64,000 nucleotides of DNA. It comes from Arcuatula senhousia (Eukaryota; Mollusca; Bivalvia; Mytilida; Mytilidae). The DNA lies in contig OZ020306.1 in NCBI GenBank assembly GCA_963971305.1, positions 73,815,022 through 73,879,021 on the forward strand. The letters are read 5' to 3'. This document shows, in pieces, positions 35,516-47,903 of the stretch (its first letter is position 1; the number at the start of each line of letters is the position of its first letter). A program made the position numbers and the translations under genes. The notes below the pieces were generated by a model. The model searched no databases. It was not told the DNA's origin and was given only the letters and a program-made list of their open reading frames with translations.

Positions 35516-38500
35516 ATGGAAAAACAAACTGTAAAAATATGTCCCAAAGAAAATTTGTTAAATGAATGTAAAACAGATATACAATGTCCTATTTCTAACT
35601 GTAATAAGGTTCTATTCTCCTCTGGCTGTCTGAAGATGCATTTAGTCCGCAGCCATGGGCTTGCAGAGGTAATTCTGAGGTTTTGCCATGAGCAGACTTT
35701 GTCATTTGTTAATTTTTACTCTAAGATCGACAGATCTCCACAGCCTGAACGCCCCCCCCCCCCCAAAAAAAAAAAAATGGGCCTCTATGACGACATAATT
35801 ATTTGGACAAAACTACGCAAATATATATACCAGAATTGCCCTGACATGGTACAGGATTAAAAAAGAAACAGTTTAATACACGGGTTGCACATTTGCCGGA
35901 TCAGTCACTATTTTAGCCAAAAGAGGAGGAACTGGTAAAAAAACTGGTTCCAACATGCTAATTGACGAAGAAATTAAATTCTTAAACTTTATTACCACAG
36001 TGCTGCCAAGTTTTCATCACGAAAATGCGTGAGATTTGGTAAAAAAATCAAAGATCAAAGGAATTTCCAACAAATTGAGATCAAAATGCGTGATTCTCAC
36101 GCAAAATCCGTGAGACTTGGCAGCACTGTTACCGTTCAAGATAGATTTTTTATAGGTTGGAAATGTTGTTTGTGGATTTATAAGTCAGTTTCTGACAAAT
36201 GATTTTTACTCATAATGTTGAATAATAACATAAGAATGGTTGATATAAATTGCTGTTCCCTTTGCACCATGTTGAATGAGGTTGTTTTTCCTCCCTGTGA
36301 CCCCTGATGACTTCGTCAAATCCGGTACAGAAACAATGTGCAACCCATGTATTGTTATGACCGTGATTCAGTATTTTTAATCTTAATGTCCTGTAATCAT
36401 GTACATGTCAAAATATTTTAATTGACCAAGCAAAATTTTACCAGATTTTTCCGTTGTCTGAGGGACCTTCAGAATAACTGTTATGATGCCAAACCTCATG
36501 AGGCTCTTGCATTGCAATTTTACAGTAGGGTATTAACACAATACACAACACAGTTGTGAGACATTAAAAGGTTTGTGAATTGATCATGTCAGGACAACAA
36601 ACAGTAAAAAACTAATTAAAACAATCATGTGGCATGCATAATTTAATCTTAATGCTGGTCATGGAGACAACAGTGTTTGATCAAAGAATAGATATGTCCT
36701 AAAATGTGTAACAAATTCAGGTGCTCTTATTATGTAACCCCAGATAGTCAGTGGTTTAACACAGGGTTACACTATGCCAATTATATGTAACCCTATATAT
36801 ACCAGAAATGCTTCCAAATATTTCAATGAAAAGAATATCAACTGTAATGAATGGTGCCAAATTGATCAGACATGGTAACATAATGGCTATACATAGGGTT
36901 AGTTACGTTTGGTTGCATTGGGTACATACATGTAGAGGGTTTTATTGATTTACATTACAATAGGTTACATTGGTTACCATGGTTACCTATAGCAAATATG
37001 TAATAAAATTTTGTGAAGAGATAGAAGTTTATGTTTTGGATATCTAAATTACTCACTATATCCATCTCATTTTTTTTTACTGCAGTTGGACTTTGATAAG
37101 CTTTAAAGGAGAGGGAGAAGCTAATGTAGCATGTGTATTGGATTCCTATAGCTAATTTATTTCTTTATAAAATTTTCAGTCAGACAGTGATAAAGCTTTG
37201 GAGAAGAGGGAGAAGTTGATCACTGATGTCTATAAAGAATATCATTGTCCTGTCAAACAGTGTATCTACAACATAGATTCAGAGAGACATTTCAAGAATA
37301 TGGCAGGATTAAAACAGGTATTTATTAACAGAGAGACATTTCAAGAATACGGCAGGATTAAAACAGGTATTTATTAACAGAGAGACATTTCAAGAATATG
37401 GCAGGATTAAAACAGGTATTTATTAACAGAGAGACATTTCAAGAATATGGCAGGATTAAAACAGGTATTTATTAACAGAGAGACATTTCAAGAATATGGC
37501 AGGATTAAAACAGGTATTTATTAACAGAGAGACATTTCAAGAATACGGCAGGATTAAAACAGGTATTTATTAACAGAGAGACATTTCAAGAATATGGCAG
37601 GATTAAAACAGGTATTTATTAACAGAGAGACATTTCAAGAATATGGCAGGATTAAAACAGGTATTTATTAACAGAGAGACATTTCAAGAATACGGCAGGA
37701 TTAAAACAGGTATTTATTAACAGAGAGACATTTCAAGAATATGGCAGGATTAAAACAGGTATTTATTAACAGAGAGACATTTCAAGAATACGGCAGGATT
37801 AAAACAGGTATTTATTAACAGAGAGACATTTCAAGAATATGGCAGGATTAAAACAGGTATTTATTAACAGAGACATTTCAAGAATACGGCAGGATTAAAA
37901 CAGGTATTTATTAACAGAGAGACATTTCAAGAATACGGCAGGATTAAAACAGGTATTTATTAACAGAGAGACATTTCAAGAATACGGCAGGATTAAAACA
38001 GGTATTTATTAACAGAGAGACATTTCAAGAATACGGCAGGATTAAAACAGGTATTTATTAACAGAGAGGCATTTCAAGAATACGGCAGGATTAAAACAGG
38101 TATTTATTAACAGAGAGACATTTCAAGAATACGGCAGGATTAAAACAGGTATTTATTAACAGAGAGACATTTCAAGAATACGGCAGGATTAAAACAGGTA
38201 TTTATTAACAGAGAGACATTTCAAGAATACGGCAGGATTAAAACAGGTATTTATTAACAGAGAGACATTTCAAGAATATGGCAGGATTAAAACAGGTATT
38301 TATTAACAGAGAGACATTTCAAGAATACGGCAGGATTAAAACAGGTATTTATTAACAGAGAGACATTTCAAGAATACGGCAGGATTAAAACAGGTATTTA
38401 TTAACAGAGAGACATTTCAAGAATATGGCAGGATTAAAACAGGTATTTATTAACAGAGAGACATTTCAAGAATATGGCAGGATTAAAACAGGTATTTATT

Positions 38501-41500
38501 AACAGAGAGACATTTCAAGAATATGGCAGGATTAAAACAGGTATTTATTAACAGAGAGACATTTCAAGAATATGGCAGGATTAAAACAGGTATTTATTAA
38601 CAGAGACATTTCAAGAATATGGCAGGATTAAAACAGGTATTTATTAACAGAGAGACATTTCAAGAATATGGCAGGATTAAAACAGGTATTTATTAACAGA
38701 GACATTTCAAGAATACGGCAGGATTAAAACAGGTATTTATTAACAGAGACATTTCAAGAATACGGCAGGATTAAAACAGGTATTTATTAACAGAGAGACA
38801 TTTCAAGAATACGGCAGGATTAAAACAGGTATTTATTAACAGAGAGACATTTCAAGAATACGGCAGGATTAAAACAGGTATTTATTAACAGAGAGACATT
38901 TCAAGAATACGGCAGGATTAAAACAGGTATTTATTAACAGAGAGGCATTTCAAGAATACTGCAGGATTAAAACAGGTATTTATTAACAGAGAGACATTTC
39001 AAGAATACGGCAGGATGAAAACAGGTATTTATTAACAGAGAGACATTTCAAGAATACGGCAGGATTAAAACAGGTATTTATTAACAGAGAGACATTTCAA
39101 GAATACGGCAGGATTAAAACAGGTATTTATTAACAGAGAGACATTTCAAGAATACGGCAGGATTAAAACAGGTATATATTAACAGAGAGGCATTTCAAGA
39201 ATATGGCAGGATTAAAACAGGTATTTATTAACAGAGAGACATTTCAAGAATACGGCAGGATTAAAACAGGTATTTATTAACAGAGAGACATTTCAAGAAT
39301 ATGGCAGGATTAAAACAGGTATTTATTAACAGAGAGACATTTCAAGAATATGGCAGGATTAAAACAGGTATTTATTAACAGAGAGACATTTCAAGAATAT
39401 GGCAGGATTAAAACAGGTATTTATTAACAGAGAGACATTTCAAGAATATGGCAGGATTAAAACAGGTATTTATTAACAGAGAGACATTTCAAGAATACGG
39501 CAGGATTAAAACAGGTATTTATTAACAGAGAGACATTTCAAGAATACATACAGCAGGATTAAAACAGGTATTTATTAACAGAGAGACATTTCAAGAATAT
39601 GGCAGGATTAAAACAGGTATTTATTAACAGAGAGACATTTCAAGAATATGGCAAGATTAAAACAGGTATTTATTAACAGAGAGACATTTCAAGAATACAT
39701 ACAGCAGGATTAAAACAGGTATTTATTAACAGAGAGACATTTCAAGAATACGGCAGGATTAAAACAGGTATTTATTTACAGAGAGACATTTCAAGAATAT
39801 GGCAGGATTAAAACAGGTATTTATTAACAGAGACATTTCAAGAATATGGCAGGATTAAAACAGGTATTTATTAACAGAGAGACATTTCAAGAATATGGCA
39901 GGATTAAAACAGGTATTTATTAACAGAGAGACATTTCAAGAATACGGCAGGATTAAAACAGGTATTTATTAACAGAGAGACATTTCAAGAATATGGCAGG
40001 ATTAAAACAGGTATTTATTAACAGAGAGACATTTCAAGAATACGACAGGATTAAAACAGGTATTTATTAACAGAGAGACATTTCAAGAATACGGCAGGAT
40101 TAAAACAGGTATTTATTAACAGAGAGACATTTCAAGAATACGGCAGGATTAAAACAGGTATATATTAACAGAGAGACATTTCAAGAATACGGCAGGATTA
40201 AAACAGGTATTTATTAACAGAGAGACATTTCAAGAATACATACAGCAGGATTAAAACAGGTATTTATTAACAGAGAGACATTTCAAGAATATGGCAGGAT
40301 TAAAACAGGTATTTATTAACAGAGAGACATTTCAAGAATACATACAGCAGGATTAAAACAGGTATTTATTAACAGAGAGACATTTCAAGAATATGGTAGG
40401 ATTAAAACAGGTATTTATTAACAGAGAGACATTTCAAGAATATGGCAGGATTAAAACAGGTATTAACAGGATCAATGAAATAAATTCAGTGTTAAAGATA
40501 CATGAGATACATGAAGTCTTGTAATAAAATCCTAACTTAAGATCCAAGAAAAATAACTATTTATAATTTTAGACTTAGAATTGCTGATGTTAAATTATTG
40601 ATGTTGTGACATGTGCATTTACATATAAATCATAAATAAATTGATTATTTATTGATTTGAAATTATCATTATATATTGCACCTAGTGGTTGAACCAAAAA
40701 AAATACAGTATAAAGCACAAATAATGTAGATCAAAGTATATAACAGACATTTACTAAACATTAGTAAACTATAATTATTTAAATTATGCAGTGATACTAT
40801 TTAGTCTGTTTTTCTCATGATTTTGCTTATTGCCGCAAACATATAGTAAAAGCCAATTTTTAAAGCCACAAGAAAGAGAAAAAGAAGTTAGAGGTAACAA
40901 AATTGGACGTATTTTGTGCACTTGAAACGTGCATGTAGCATTCAAGTACCTTTCTTCATACACATTGCACTGTCTAGTTCCTGTACTGTACAGTATTACT
41001 ATGTATATACCATCAGACAAATTGACATAAATATATTTTGAAATAAATGTATAAGATAAGGAGATGTGGAATAAGTGTATTTGACATAACCTACAATATG
41101 AATGATAATTTAAATGTCTACAATGGAAAACAGCCAGCAGCCTACAATGTGACCAGGAGTTGCTTCTTGCTGTTTTGCAATTGGCTATGGATTGAAAATA
41201 ATCTGCATATGATTCAAGCCCAATGAGAGCAATGAATGAATTGTGAAATTATTGAAAGTTAGCTTCTTGTATTTTTCTTTTATTCTGTTACATTTACCAT
41301 GTTTACCATGTATGATGTTCATGAGATTTTAGTCTATTTAAAGCTTAATAAAGGTAAAACATATATATTGTATTGTAGCATTTCCTAAAAGTCCATGCTG
41401 AGAAGAAGTACAAATGCAGTAAATGTGGTCATGGTTTTGGTATGGCTAAGGATATGAGACGGCACGAGAGCAGGTGTGGTATAAAGTACACCTGTCCCAC

Positions 41501-44500
41501 CTGTCAGTGTGTTTACCTGTCACACGAGGCCCTCGTCTTACACTGTGTCAGGAACAGGCATCCTATACCAGAGGAGTATGCTAAAAAGTAAGGTGATATT
41601 TATACCTCACAGTTGGTGAGCTCTAACATGCATACCTGCCCACCTTGGGCATGCATAAGGGGGAGATGACAATGGTGGGCACAAAACTTGCATTCACAGT
41701 TTACAAAAGAGACTTCATAGAAGGTCATTGTTGTTTTAAATAGTTATAAAAAATATTTGTGCAAACAAAATTCACAAAACATTTTAATGCTATAATTTAC
41801 TCAATTTTTTTACAATATGGAAATATGTATTTGTAAAAACCCTTGTCCAATATTGACAGGTGGAAAGGTGTAAAAAGTCACTGTCTGAAGGGTACATAAT
41901 AAAGGGACAGCACATAAAAAAACATCACATTACAAAATTTAATATTGAATTAAAACATAACAAAGGAATATTATTTCTGGTCATTGAAGGTTGTTATAAA
42001 CAAGAACATAGCATAAAAAAGACTGGTTTTAGGACAGAAATATATCAGCTTTAATATTTTGAAAGTTGAAACAAAAGAGGACTGTTCGAGATATGTCTGC
42101 CTTTGGATTTCTGAAGGCTCTTTAATTAATATTCTATGGGTGATGGTATTTTCTGATAAATTTACAATGCAATCTAAATGGAGAATCAATGAAAATTTTG
42201 TTTTAGGTCCAGAAAAAGTGCCTCCTGACACTTCATCAAGTTTTGTCTGGAACAGCCATAGTGACTTTGAAATATAATTTATTGTACTTAGTAAAATGAA
42301 ACTTGTAATGGTGTAATTGCAAGTAAAAAGCTTTTAACTTTAACTGTTCTAATCTGTATAGTAACCAAATTCTTGTATCGTAACATTTCATTGCTTCACT
42401 CCACTGTTAATATAAAAGTTCAAAAGTTATAAGAGATAAACAAAGCAAAACTTTTAAAATCACATGCTTTGTGTTAATAAAAAAAACAGGGGTTGAAAGT
42501 ACACATAAATTGTGTCCAGCTGTGGCAGGCGAGACATATCTTTGTGTTAACAGTTCATTTATTTTTTTCATTTTAGGAAGAAAACTGATAAGAAGACAAC
42601 CCAACAGGGAAATAGAAAACCAGACCAGGAAGAAGTAGCAAGTAACATAAGGATTCCCGTTATCTTGTTACCTGTCACAGAAAATTCTATCAAACTCATA
42701 GAAACCAAGAGAAATAAAATCCCAATCTATCCAAACCAGTCAACTGGTAACTTTATTAACAGGGCACCAGTAAACCATCTTATGGATCATGATTATCTCC
42801 CCCTTAGTCAGTCAAAAGAACCAATTGTAAATATGGCCAAAACAGTTGTAATGCAGAGTTCAGAAATTCAGACAATGATTTCTGTACCTCCACAGGAAAA
42901 GACAAAAACTATAGCACAGACACAAACTGGGGCTTGTATATTGAGCCAAGCTATGGCCAGTGCAGATTTACCAGTTGAATACACATCAACAGGAACCCAG
43001 GTCACACCAATAGACAAAGGGAAAAGAAAAATTCAAATGGTAAGAAATGATAAAGAATCGAAAAACCATAAAAGAAAAAGTAAAAAGAAACTGTATTCTT
43101 CTTCTGACAATGGGATAAGACAAGAGAAAAACTGTAGTAGTGAAATGAGATGTGAAAAGATTAGTAAATCAGTTATTGATACAGGGACCCAGTTTCAGAC
43201 AAATTCCACCTCTACTCAAAAGAACTCTTTTGAAAGAAATGGCAAAACGTCTATGTCTACATCTATTTCCATAACTGATTTTGATTTTGTACAGAACGTT
43301 GGTGTTCAGACAGGCGAGTTCCAAGATTACCTGTTGTCACAAAGTGACACAAATACCAGTCCATACATGGAAACCAGTTCAGTTGGTATAAACACTGATT
43401 ACCTGTTGTCACAGAACAATACAAATAACAGTTCATATATGGAAACCAGTTCAATTGGTATAAACACAGACAAAAATCAGATACATAAATGCGTTGGCAA
43501 GGATTCATTTTGTTGTGATTCTAATGTTCAAACGGTTGATTTTGATCTCTTAGCAAATTCTCCAGAACCACAAACAGAAGCCAACGATATCTACACACAA
43601 ACTGTTAATTTTGATTTTGATTCACTAGAATCATTAGTTACACATATGGAAACTCAAACTACAAGAAATATTAATCATGGCATATCCTTAATGAATGTTG
43701 AGACACAAACCAAACAAAAATCGTCTACAGACACTCAGACATTTTCAGCGACAGCCGAAGTTAATCAGGTATTACCATTAACCAATATAGAAACTCAAAC
43801 CTATGATGATTATCCTGAGTTTATTGAGCTGTTTTCTTCTGGGACACAAACTCTGGATTATCAATGCATGCAGGATACACAGCTGTCTTTCAACACTATG
43901 GAGACTCAAACAGGGAAAGACAAAAACTCTACATTTAATTTAGGAACTCAAACTTCAATTTGTGAAAAACAGAAAAAGACATCTGTAACAGCTGCATGTG
44001 GAAGTGATTCAGTGGATACTATTGGGAATACATCAGATGACTTTCAAGGGGAGCAGATGGAATTTCTAGTTTCTGAAGTTTTAGAAATGATTCCTGTTGG
44101 AGAAACACCTGTTAGGGGCAATTCACATAGGAAGTCAGCAGCAACTTCTCCAAACTGTGGTCCTTATTATCATGACTCAGGAAGTTTTAATGATAATGAG
44201 TGCCAAACATGTACAAATATGAGCACAGAAACACAGACTGGACAACTCACCTTCAATTCTGATAATCAAACCCAGACCGTATATAATTCCGATATCCAAA
44301 CTCAGACACTTTTCAATGAACAGACTCAGACAAACTTTAGTTTTAACTCGGACAGCCAAACTCAGACTGGTCTATTGAACTTTTCTGATTGTAACACACA
44401 AACATGGACAAATCAAAACTCTATTCAAACTCATGATGTGGAGACTCAAATGCTTATTAATTCAGAAACTCAGACCAACTATCGGCAAGCACAGCAAGAA

Positions 44501-44575
44501 ATAGATCTTACTGACTCACACACACAGACCACCTGGCAAGAACTCAACTTGTTACTCGCCGAGTTAAATCGTTAA
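35516..44575 (+). CDS. ATMIN: ATMIN/ASCIZ-type zinc-finger transcription factor with LC8-binding TQT repeats
   Basis: Four coding exons: 35516-35668, 37180-37317, 41379-41587 and 42577-44575. They join in frame to 832 residues, close to human ATMIN (about 820). N-terminus: zinc finger 1 (C24, C29, H42, H47; MHLVRSHGL), finger 2 (C74, C79, H98, H103; split by intron 2; HFLKVHAEKKYKC), finger 3 (C110, C113, H126, C130) and finger 4 (C136, C139, H152, H158). A lysine-rich stretch follows near residue 290-310. The last exon is S/T/Q-rich with 17 TQT motifs, plus VQT/CQT variants, typically as ETQT or QTQT. In vertebrates and flies ASCIZ activates the dynein light chain gene DYNLL1/LC8 and binds many LC8 dimers through TQT motifs as a feedback sensor; the same role is inferred here. 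Codons 5' of a TTG at 42665 come from the splice join. Introns contain a MITE, a 3.2 kb minisatellite and dispersed repeats. Confidence 0.9.
35998..36128. mobile_element. 131-base MITE with hAT-like ends in ATMIN intron 1
   Basis: CAGTGCTGCCAAG at the left and CTTGGCAGCACTG at the right are perfect 13-base inverted repeats; GCGTGAGATTTGG/CCGTGAGACTTGG-type arms continue inward. Flanks TTACCA and TTACCG match at 5 of 6 bases, so the target duplication is uncertain. Related copy at 24823. Confidence 0.7.
37080..37126 (+). repeat. Degenerate copy of ATMIN exon 2 acceptor and 5' end
   Basis: CTGCAG followed by TTGGACTTTGATAAGCTTT and GGAGAGGGAGAAGCTAATG aligns with TTTCAG|TCAGACAGTGATAAAGCTTT and GGAGAAGAGGGAGAAGTTGATC at the real exon 2 start, 93 bases downstream. 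It has an in-frame stop (GCTTTAAAG), so it is probably not a usable exon. Confidence 0.6.
37280..40465 (+). repeat. 49-bp minisatellite, ~65 units, derived from an exon end plus splice donor
   Basis: The unit is AGAGAGACATTTCAAGAATA(T/C)GGCAGG, then ATTAAAACAG|GTATTTATTAAC. The first unit is the real coding sequence and donor of ATMIN exon 2 (37280-37317 coding). The array runs without spacers to about 40465, where the last unit breaks off at GGTATTAACAGG. Variants: TATGG versus TACGG, a 47-base form lacking one GA, and a 53-base form with ATACATACAGCAGG (near 39544, 39694, 40233 and 40340). It is not translatable through, because 49 is not a multiple of 3. Confidence 0.95.
41060..41225 (+). 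repeat. Dispersed repeat, GTTTAACCCCGCCACAT family, 5' part (copy 3)
   Basis: Begins GAGATGTGGAATAAGTGTAT and contains ACAATGGAAAACAGCCAGCAGCC; the 3' half is missing. In ATMIN intron 2. Confidence 0.65.
42515..42562 (+). repeat. Type B element, 3' end fragment
   Basis: GGCAGGCGAGACATATCTTTGTGTTAACAG matches the 3' terminus of the type B elements (compare 58437-58466). It ends about 15 bases before the acceptor of ATMIN exon 4. Confidence 0.6.
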
Positions 44576-44576
44576 G

Positions 44577-44690
44577 ACCAACTATCAGCAAGACATAGAT
44601 CTGACTGACTCATATATTCAGACCACCTGGCATGAAATTGGTCTGTTGCTGGCTGAGTTATATGTAGATCATGAAGACCAGCTAGCATAG
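44577..44690 (+). pseudogene. Out-of-frame tandem copy of the ATMIN C-terminal coding segment
   Basis: Directly after the stop codon (44573-44575), the last ~100 coding bases are repeated. The copy reads TNYQQDIDLTDSYIQTTWHE then IGLLLAELYVDHEDQLA and a stop, against NYRQAQQEIDLTDSHTQTTW then QELNLLLAELNR in the gene. It lies in the +1 frame relative to the gene. Protein similarity is kept, although the copy is not normally translated. Confidence 0.8.
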
Positions 44691-44801
44691 AAAGGACACA
44701 ACTTTTATCAAGAAGTTATTTGCTTAATTAAACTGCTGAGTAATACTTATACTCTAGATCTGACAGCTGATGGAGACGACTGCCAGGAAAATCAACCTCA
44801 A

Positions 44802-44807
44802 AATAAA
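44802..44807 (+). terminator. Candidate poly(A) signal of ATMIN
   Basis: AATAAA 227 bases after the stop; another AATAAA occurs near 45288. Confidence 0.5.
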
Positions 44808-46706
44808 ACAATAAGAAAATCCCTTAATTTGTAACCTTTTAATGGCCAGCCAACCGGTTTTACCTGTAGATGTATTGCCAAATGAAAAGCCAATCTAGGA
44901 TTTGGTCACTGTGTCTGTCTATTGTAAATTTATTCTGTAAACTGAATAGTATTTTTCTAAAAATTAACAAGCTGTATACAAAAAGTATCTCTATTAAAAC
45001 TCTTCACCATGAGACATCTGGTGGCCAAATCTTCAATTCCCCTTTGTTATGGCAATTTTCCATCCGATTCCTCTCCAGCTTAATTGGGTTTACCTACTCT
45101 AACTGATTTGTCATCCAGACATTGAGCTTGTGGCATTGTGATTTCCATGACAGAGCATCACTTCTGACAGCCAAATTGCTAGCTCCCCAGTAGTTGTGTT
45201 TGCAATGTGACAGTGTGCTCTAGCATAGGAACTCCATACATATGTTCTTCTGGAACACCTGAGTTTACTCTCATTTTGATGTACAACAAAATAAAGATTG
45301 AGTTCAATTTTTAGGATGTTCCAAAAATATTTTTTGAGATACATAAGGCTAACTTTGAAAAATTAAATTTCATTGCATGTTGAAATTTTCTGATCTAAGA
45401 AAGATAACTCAAACTTTAATTTTTAGATAACTCAACATTTAAATTTATTTGGTTAAAATCCATTCTTACCATGATACCATAAATTGTAATACTCTTATGT
45501 TAAGACGAATTATTTGGTAGGTACCATGGGGCCTTTCCCCACCCCTAAAACGAAATACTGATTATTCTGAAAACCATTGAGATCCCCAACCCATAACCAT
45601 ATATAGTATCACCTCTTAGGAAAAGACGAATCATTTGGTACCATAGGGGGGTCTGAAGGTCCGGCCATGCCCCACCCCCTCAAATATCGTGGCGGTGTAT
45701 CATTTAATGTGCCATTAGATGCCCTATTTTTGTGTTTATGATGATTTGTCTTTGCCTACATTCGACTACCCCATTCATGTATCCCTTTCGATCTTCTACC
45801 AAACGAGTTGGCGTCATTAAAATCGATTGCCTACATTCGACTACCCCATTCAGGCATTCTCTCGATTGGGAAAAAACAACAACCACTTACCAGAAAATAA
45901 GAGTAAAATTTCATTCCAACTTTGAGGCTCGATTCTGGATGTGTCAAAGTTGTCAGATAAGCGCCGTCAGATGAAACTGAGATTATGAGGTTTGCCTCTT
46001 TTGAAAAGGTCAAAACTTGTGCTAAATTTCTCTTTTTGGTCTATTATGACATCTAAGAAATCTATAACAGATCGAGAACAGCTGTTGCTTCCTTGATAAA
46101 TTTCAATCTATTTTTAAAACCATTTTTACATTGTCAAGTTTTAAAATAATGCTAAAAATTGAAGATATTGAGATGTAGAATATGTGTACGCGACACAGCC
46201 CACACTAACAAGAGGCCATTAAATGAAAAAGTAGACTTAGAAAAAAAGCATAGCTGCCATTGTTTTAGAGTAAGAAGCATGTGTAAGCATGTACAGTATT
46301 ATGTATTAGCATACTGGTTTAAGCTTAAAAGGTCATTAGACAGGTCTTATTACAATTTGGAACCTCCTCACTGATTATGTGTTTAGTTGTAGTTTAGTTT
46401 AGTTCCTAAAGTTTTGGGACATTGGTATTGCTTCGTACATTATTATGCAAGAAATTTCTGATTTAAGTTCATAAACGGTCATTACATGCATTAGAAAGGT
46501 CTTTTTGCAATTTGGAATCTAATTGCATATCATTTCATAAGACAGCATTTTTTTTGTTTCCTTAAATTATTATTTTTTAAGATGTCTTCGTCGTTATTGT
46601 TGTCGTTGTTGTCTGTGGATACTGATAACTTTTAAGCTGTAGTTTTCCGATTGCTTAAACTTTGATTTGATGTTTCTCACTATACTGAAGGAAATTTCCT
46701 GGTTCA

Positions 46707-47316
46707 TTTTTGTCTCGCCTGCGACAAATAGTCGCGGAAGGCGAGGCATGGATGTTACTTTCCGGTGGCGGCGGCGGCGGCGTTAACTTTTCTGTAAAAC
46801 TTGAAAATAAATTGGTTGAAAAGTATTGAGGCTTCTGATATTTGATACTTAGGTTTGAGGTCTACGCAACTTTTCCCATGCCGTATGACCCGGCCACATA
46901 CTCACGCTTCAATGTCATGACCCTGTGAACTTTGATATTTCTGGCGTTGTAAACTTCATTTAAAACTTTTGTTGAAAATGAATTACTTGAAAATATAATA
47001 ATCGGTATGAGTTTTTCGTGAACTTGATATCTAGAAATATTTTAGCTGGTCCACACATTCTTCTTGGTGGTAATCTGTCTTAGTGTTCTTATGTTTTATT
47101 AATGACTAAAGCACAGGCGTTTGGGTCCAGGATTTTCTTTTTTTATTATAAATAACGTGCATAAAAAATTATCTCGTCAATATTGCCAAAAATATATATA
47201 AACAAGATGAACATTTTTATATACACGTTATTTGATAATAAAAAAGAAAATCCAGGACCCAAACGCCTGTGGACTAAACAGGCGAGACATATATACTTTT
47301 AGTGGTCATTCTTGTA
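46707..47316 (+). mobile_element. Type B element interrupted by a palindromic MITE
   Basis: Starts TTTTTGTCTCGCCTGCGAC and AGGCGAGGCATGGATGTTAC, and ends CAGGCGAGACATATATACTT...CATTCTTGT. Short GGCGGC run near 46765, as in the related copy at 57972. The MITE at 47112-47271 lies just before its 3' end. Confidence 0.65.
47112..47271. mobile_element. 160-base palindromic MITE with 8-base target duplication
   Basis: Left arm CACAGGCGTTTGGGTCCAGG, then ATTTTC...TTATTAT and AATAACGTG; the right arm is its inverse, ending CCTGGACCCAAACGCCTGTG. Flanks GACTAAAG (47104-47111) and GACTAAAC (47272-47279) match at 7 of 8 bases, pointing to a hAT-type transposase. Confidence 0.8.
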
Positions 47317-47903
47317 CTTTGTTCACCATTCATGCAATTTGACCTTTCAAGAGCGTTGCCACATTACAGTGATACCTGACGTCATCTACAGTGTATTTTA
47401 GCGTGTTTTTTTTTTTGCGACGGGCATAAATTTACTTTGATAATTATGATGAAAACAATGTGAAGTCGATCGATCTGAACACAACCCGCTTAAGAGTGGT
47501 TTATGCTTAAAGAGTGATTTTTTCTCAATAGAGCCTTCCAAGATAAAAAAGAAATATAACCGAACTGGAAAAATCCAAGGGGATTCGTTCTCTCTCTCAA
47601 TATTTTGTTAGAGCCATTGTGCCATGCGAAAAAAGTTGTATACCTTTCCATTGTGTTAACGTTTTCTCGTATCTATGGCAAACTGACCCTAAACATTGAT
47701 AAAAAGGATCAAGTCCCCGTGGTCAATGATGTTCAAAAAGAAAAGAAAAGGTAAGAACACTAAGAAGACACACCGGAGAAGTTATAAGCCTTGGACTATG
47801 TGTAATTATTGCTGTTGAACGATGCTAGTCCTTCGGACGGGACAGAAAAGGCAATACCCCATGCACGTTAAAGACCTCTTTGTAGATCGAGTTCGATAAG
47901 AGT

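Larger units (their letters stand above)
44691..47903. other. Intergenic region, ATMIN to LINE; repeats only
   Basis: Includes a direct duplication of TTGCCTACATTCGACTACCCCATTCA (near 45752 and 45828), the first ~40 bases of the GTTTAACCCC-type family (46171-46210), the type B element with its nested MITE (46707-47316), and ~130 bases before the LINE resembling another dispersed repeat (GAACGATGCTAGTCCTTCGG, 47818). No gene is supported. Confidence 0.5.

Noticed and set aside
37280..40465. CRISPR-like array
   Set aside because: Units are contiguous with no unique spacers, the host is eukaryotic, and the unit is clearly exon plus splice donor.
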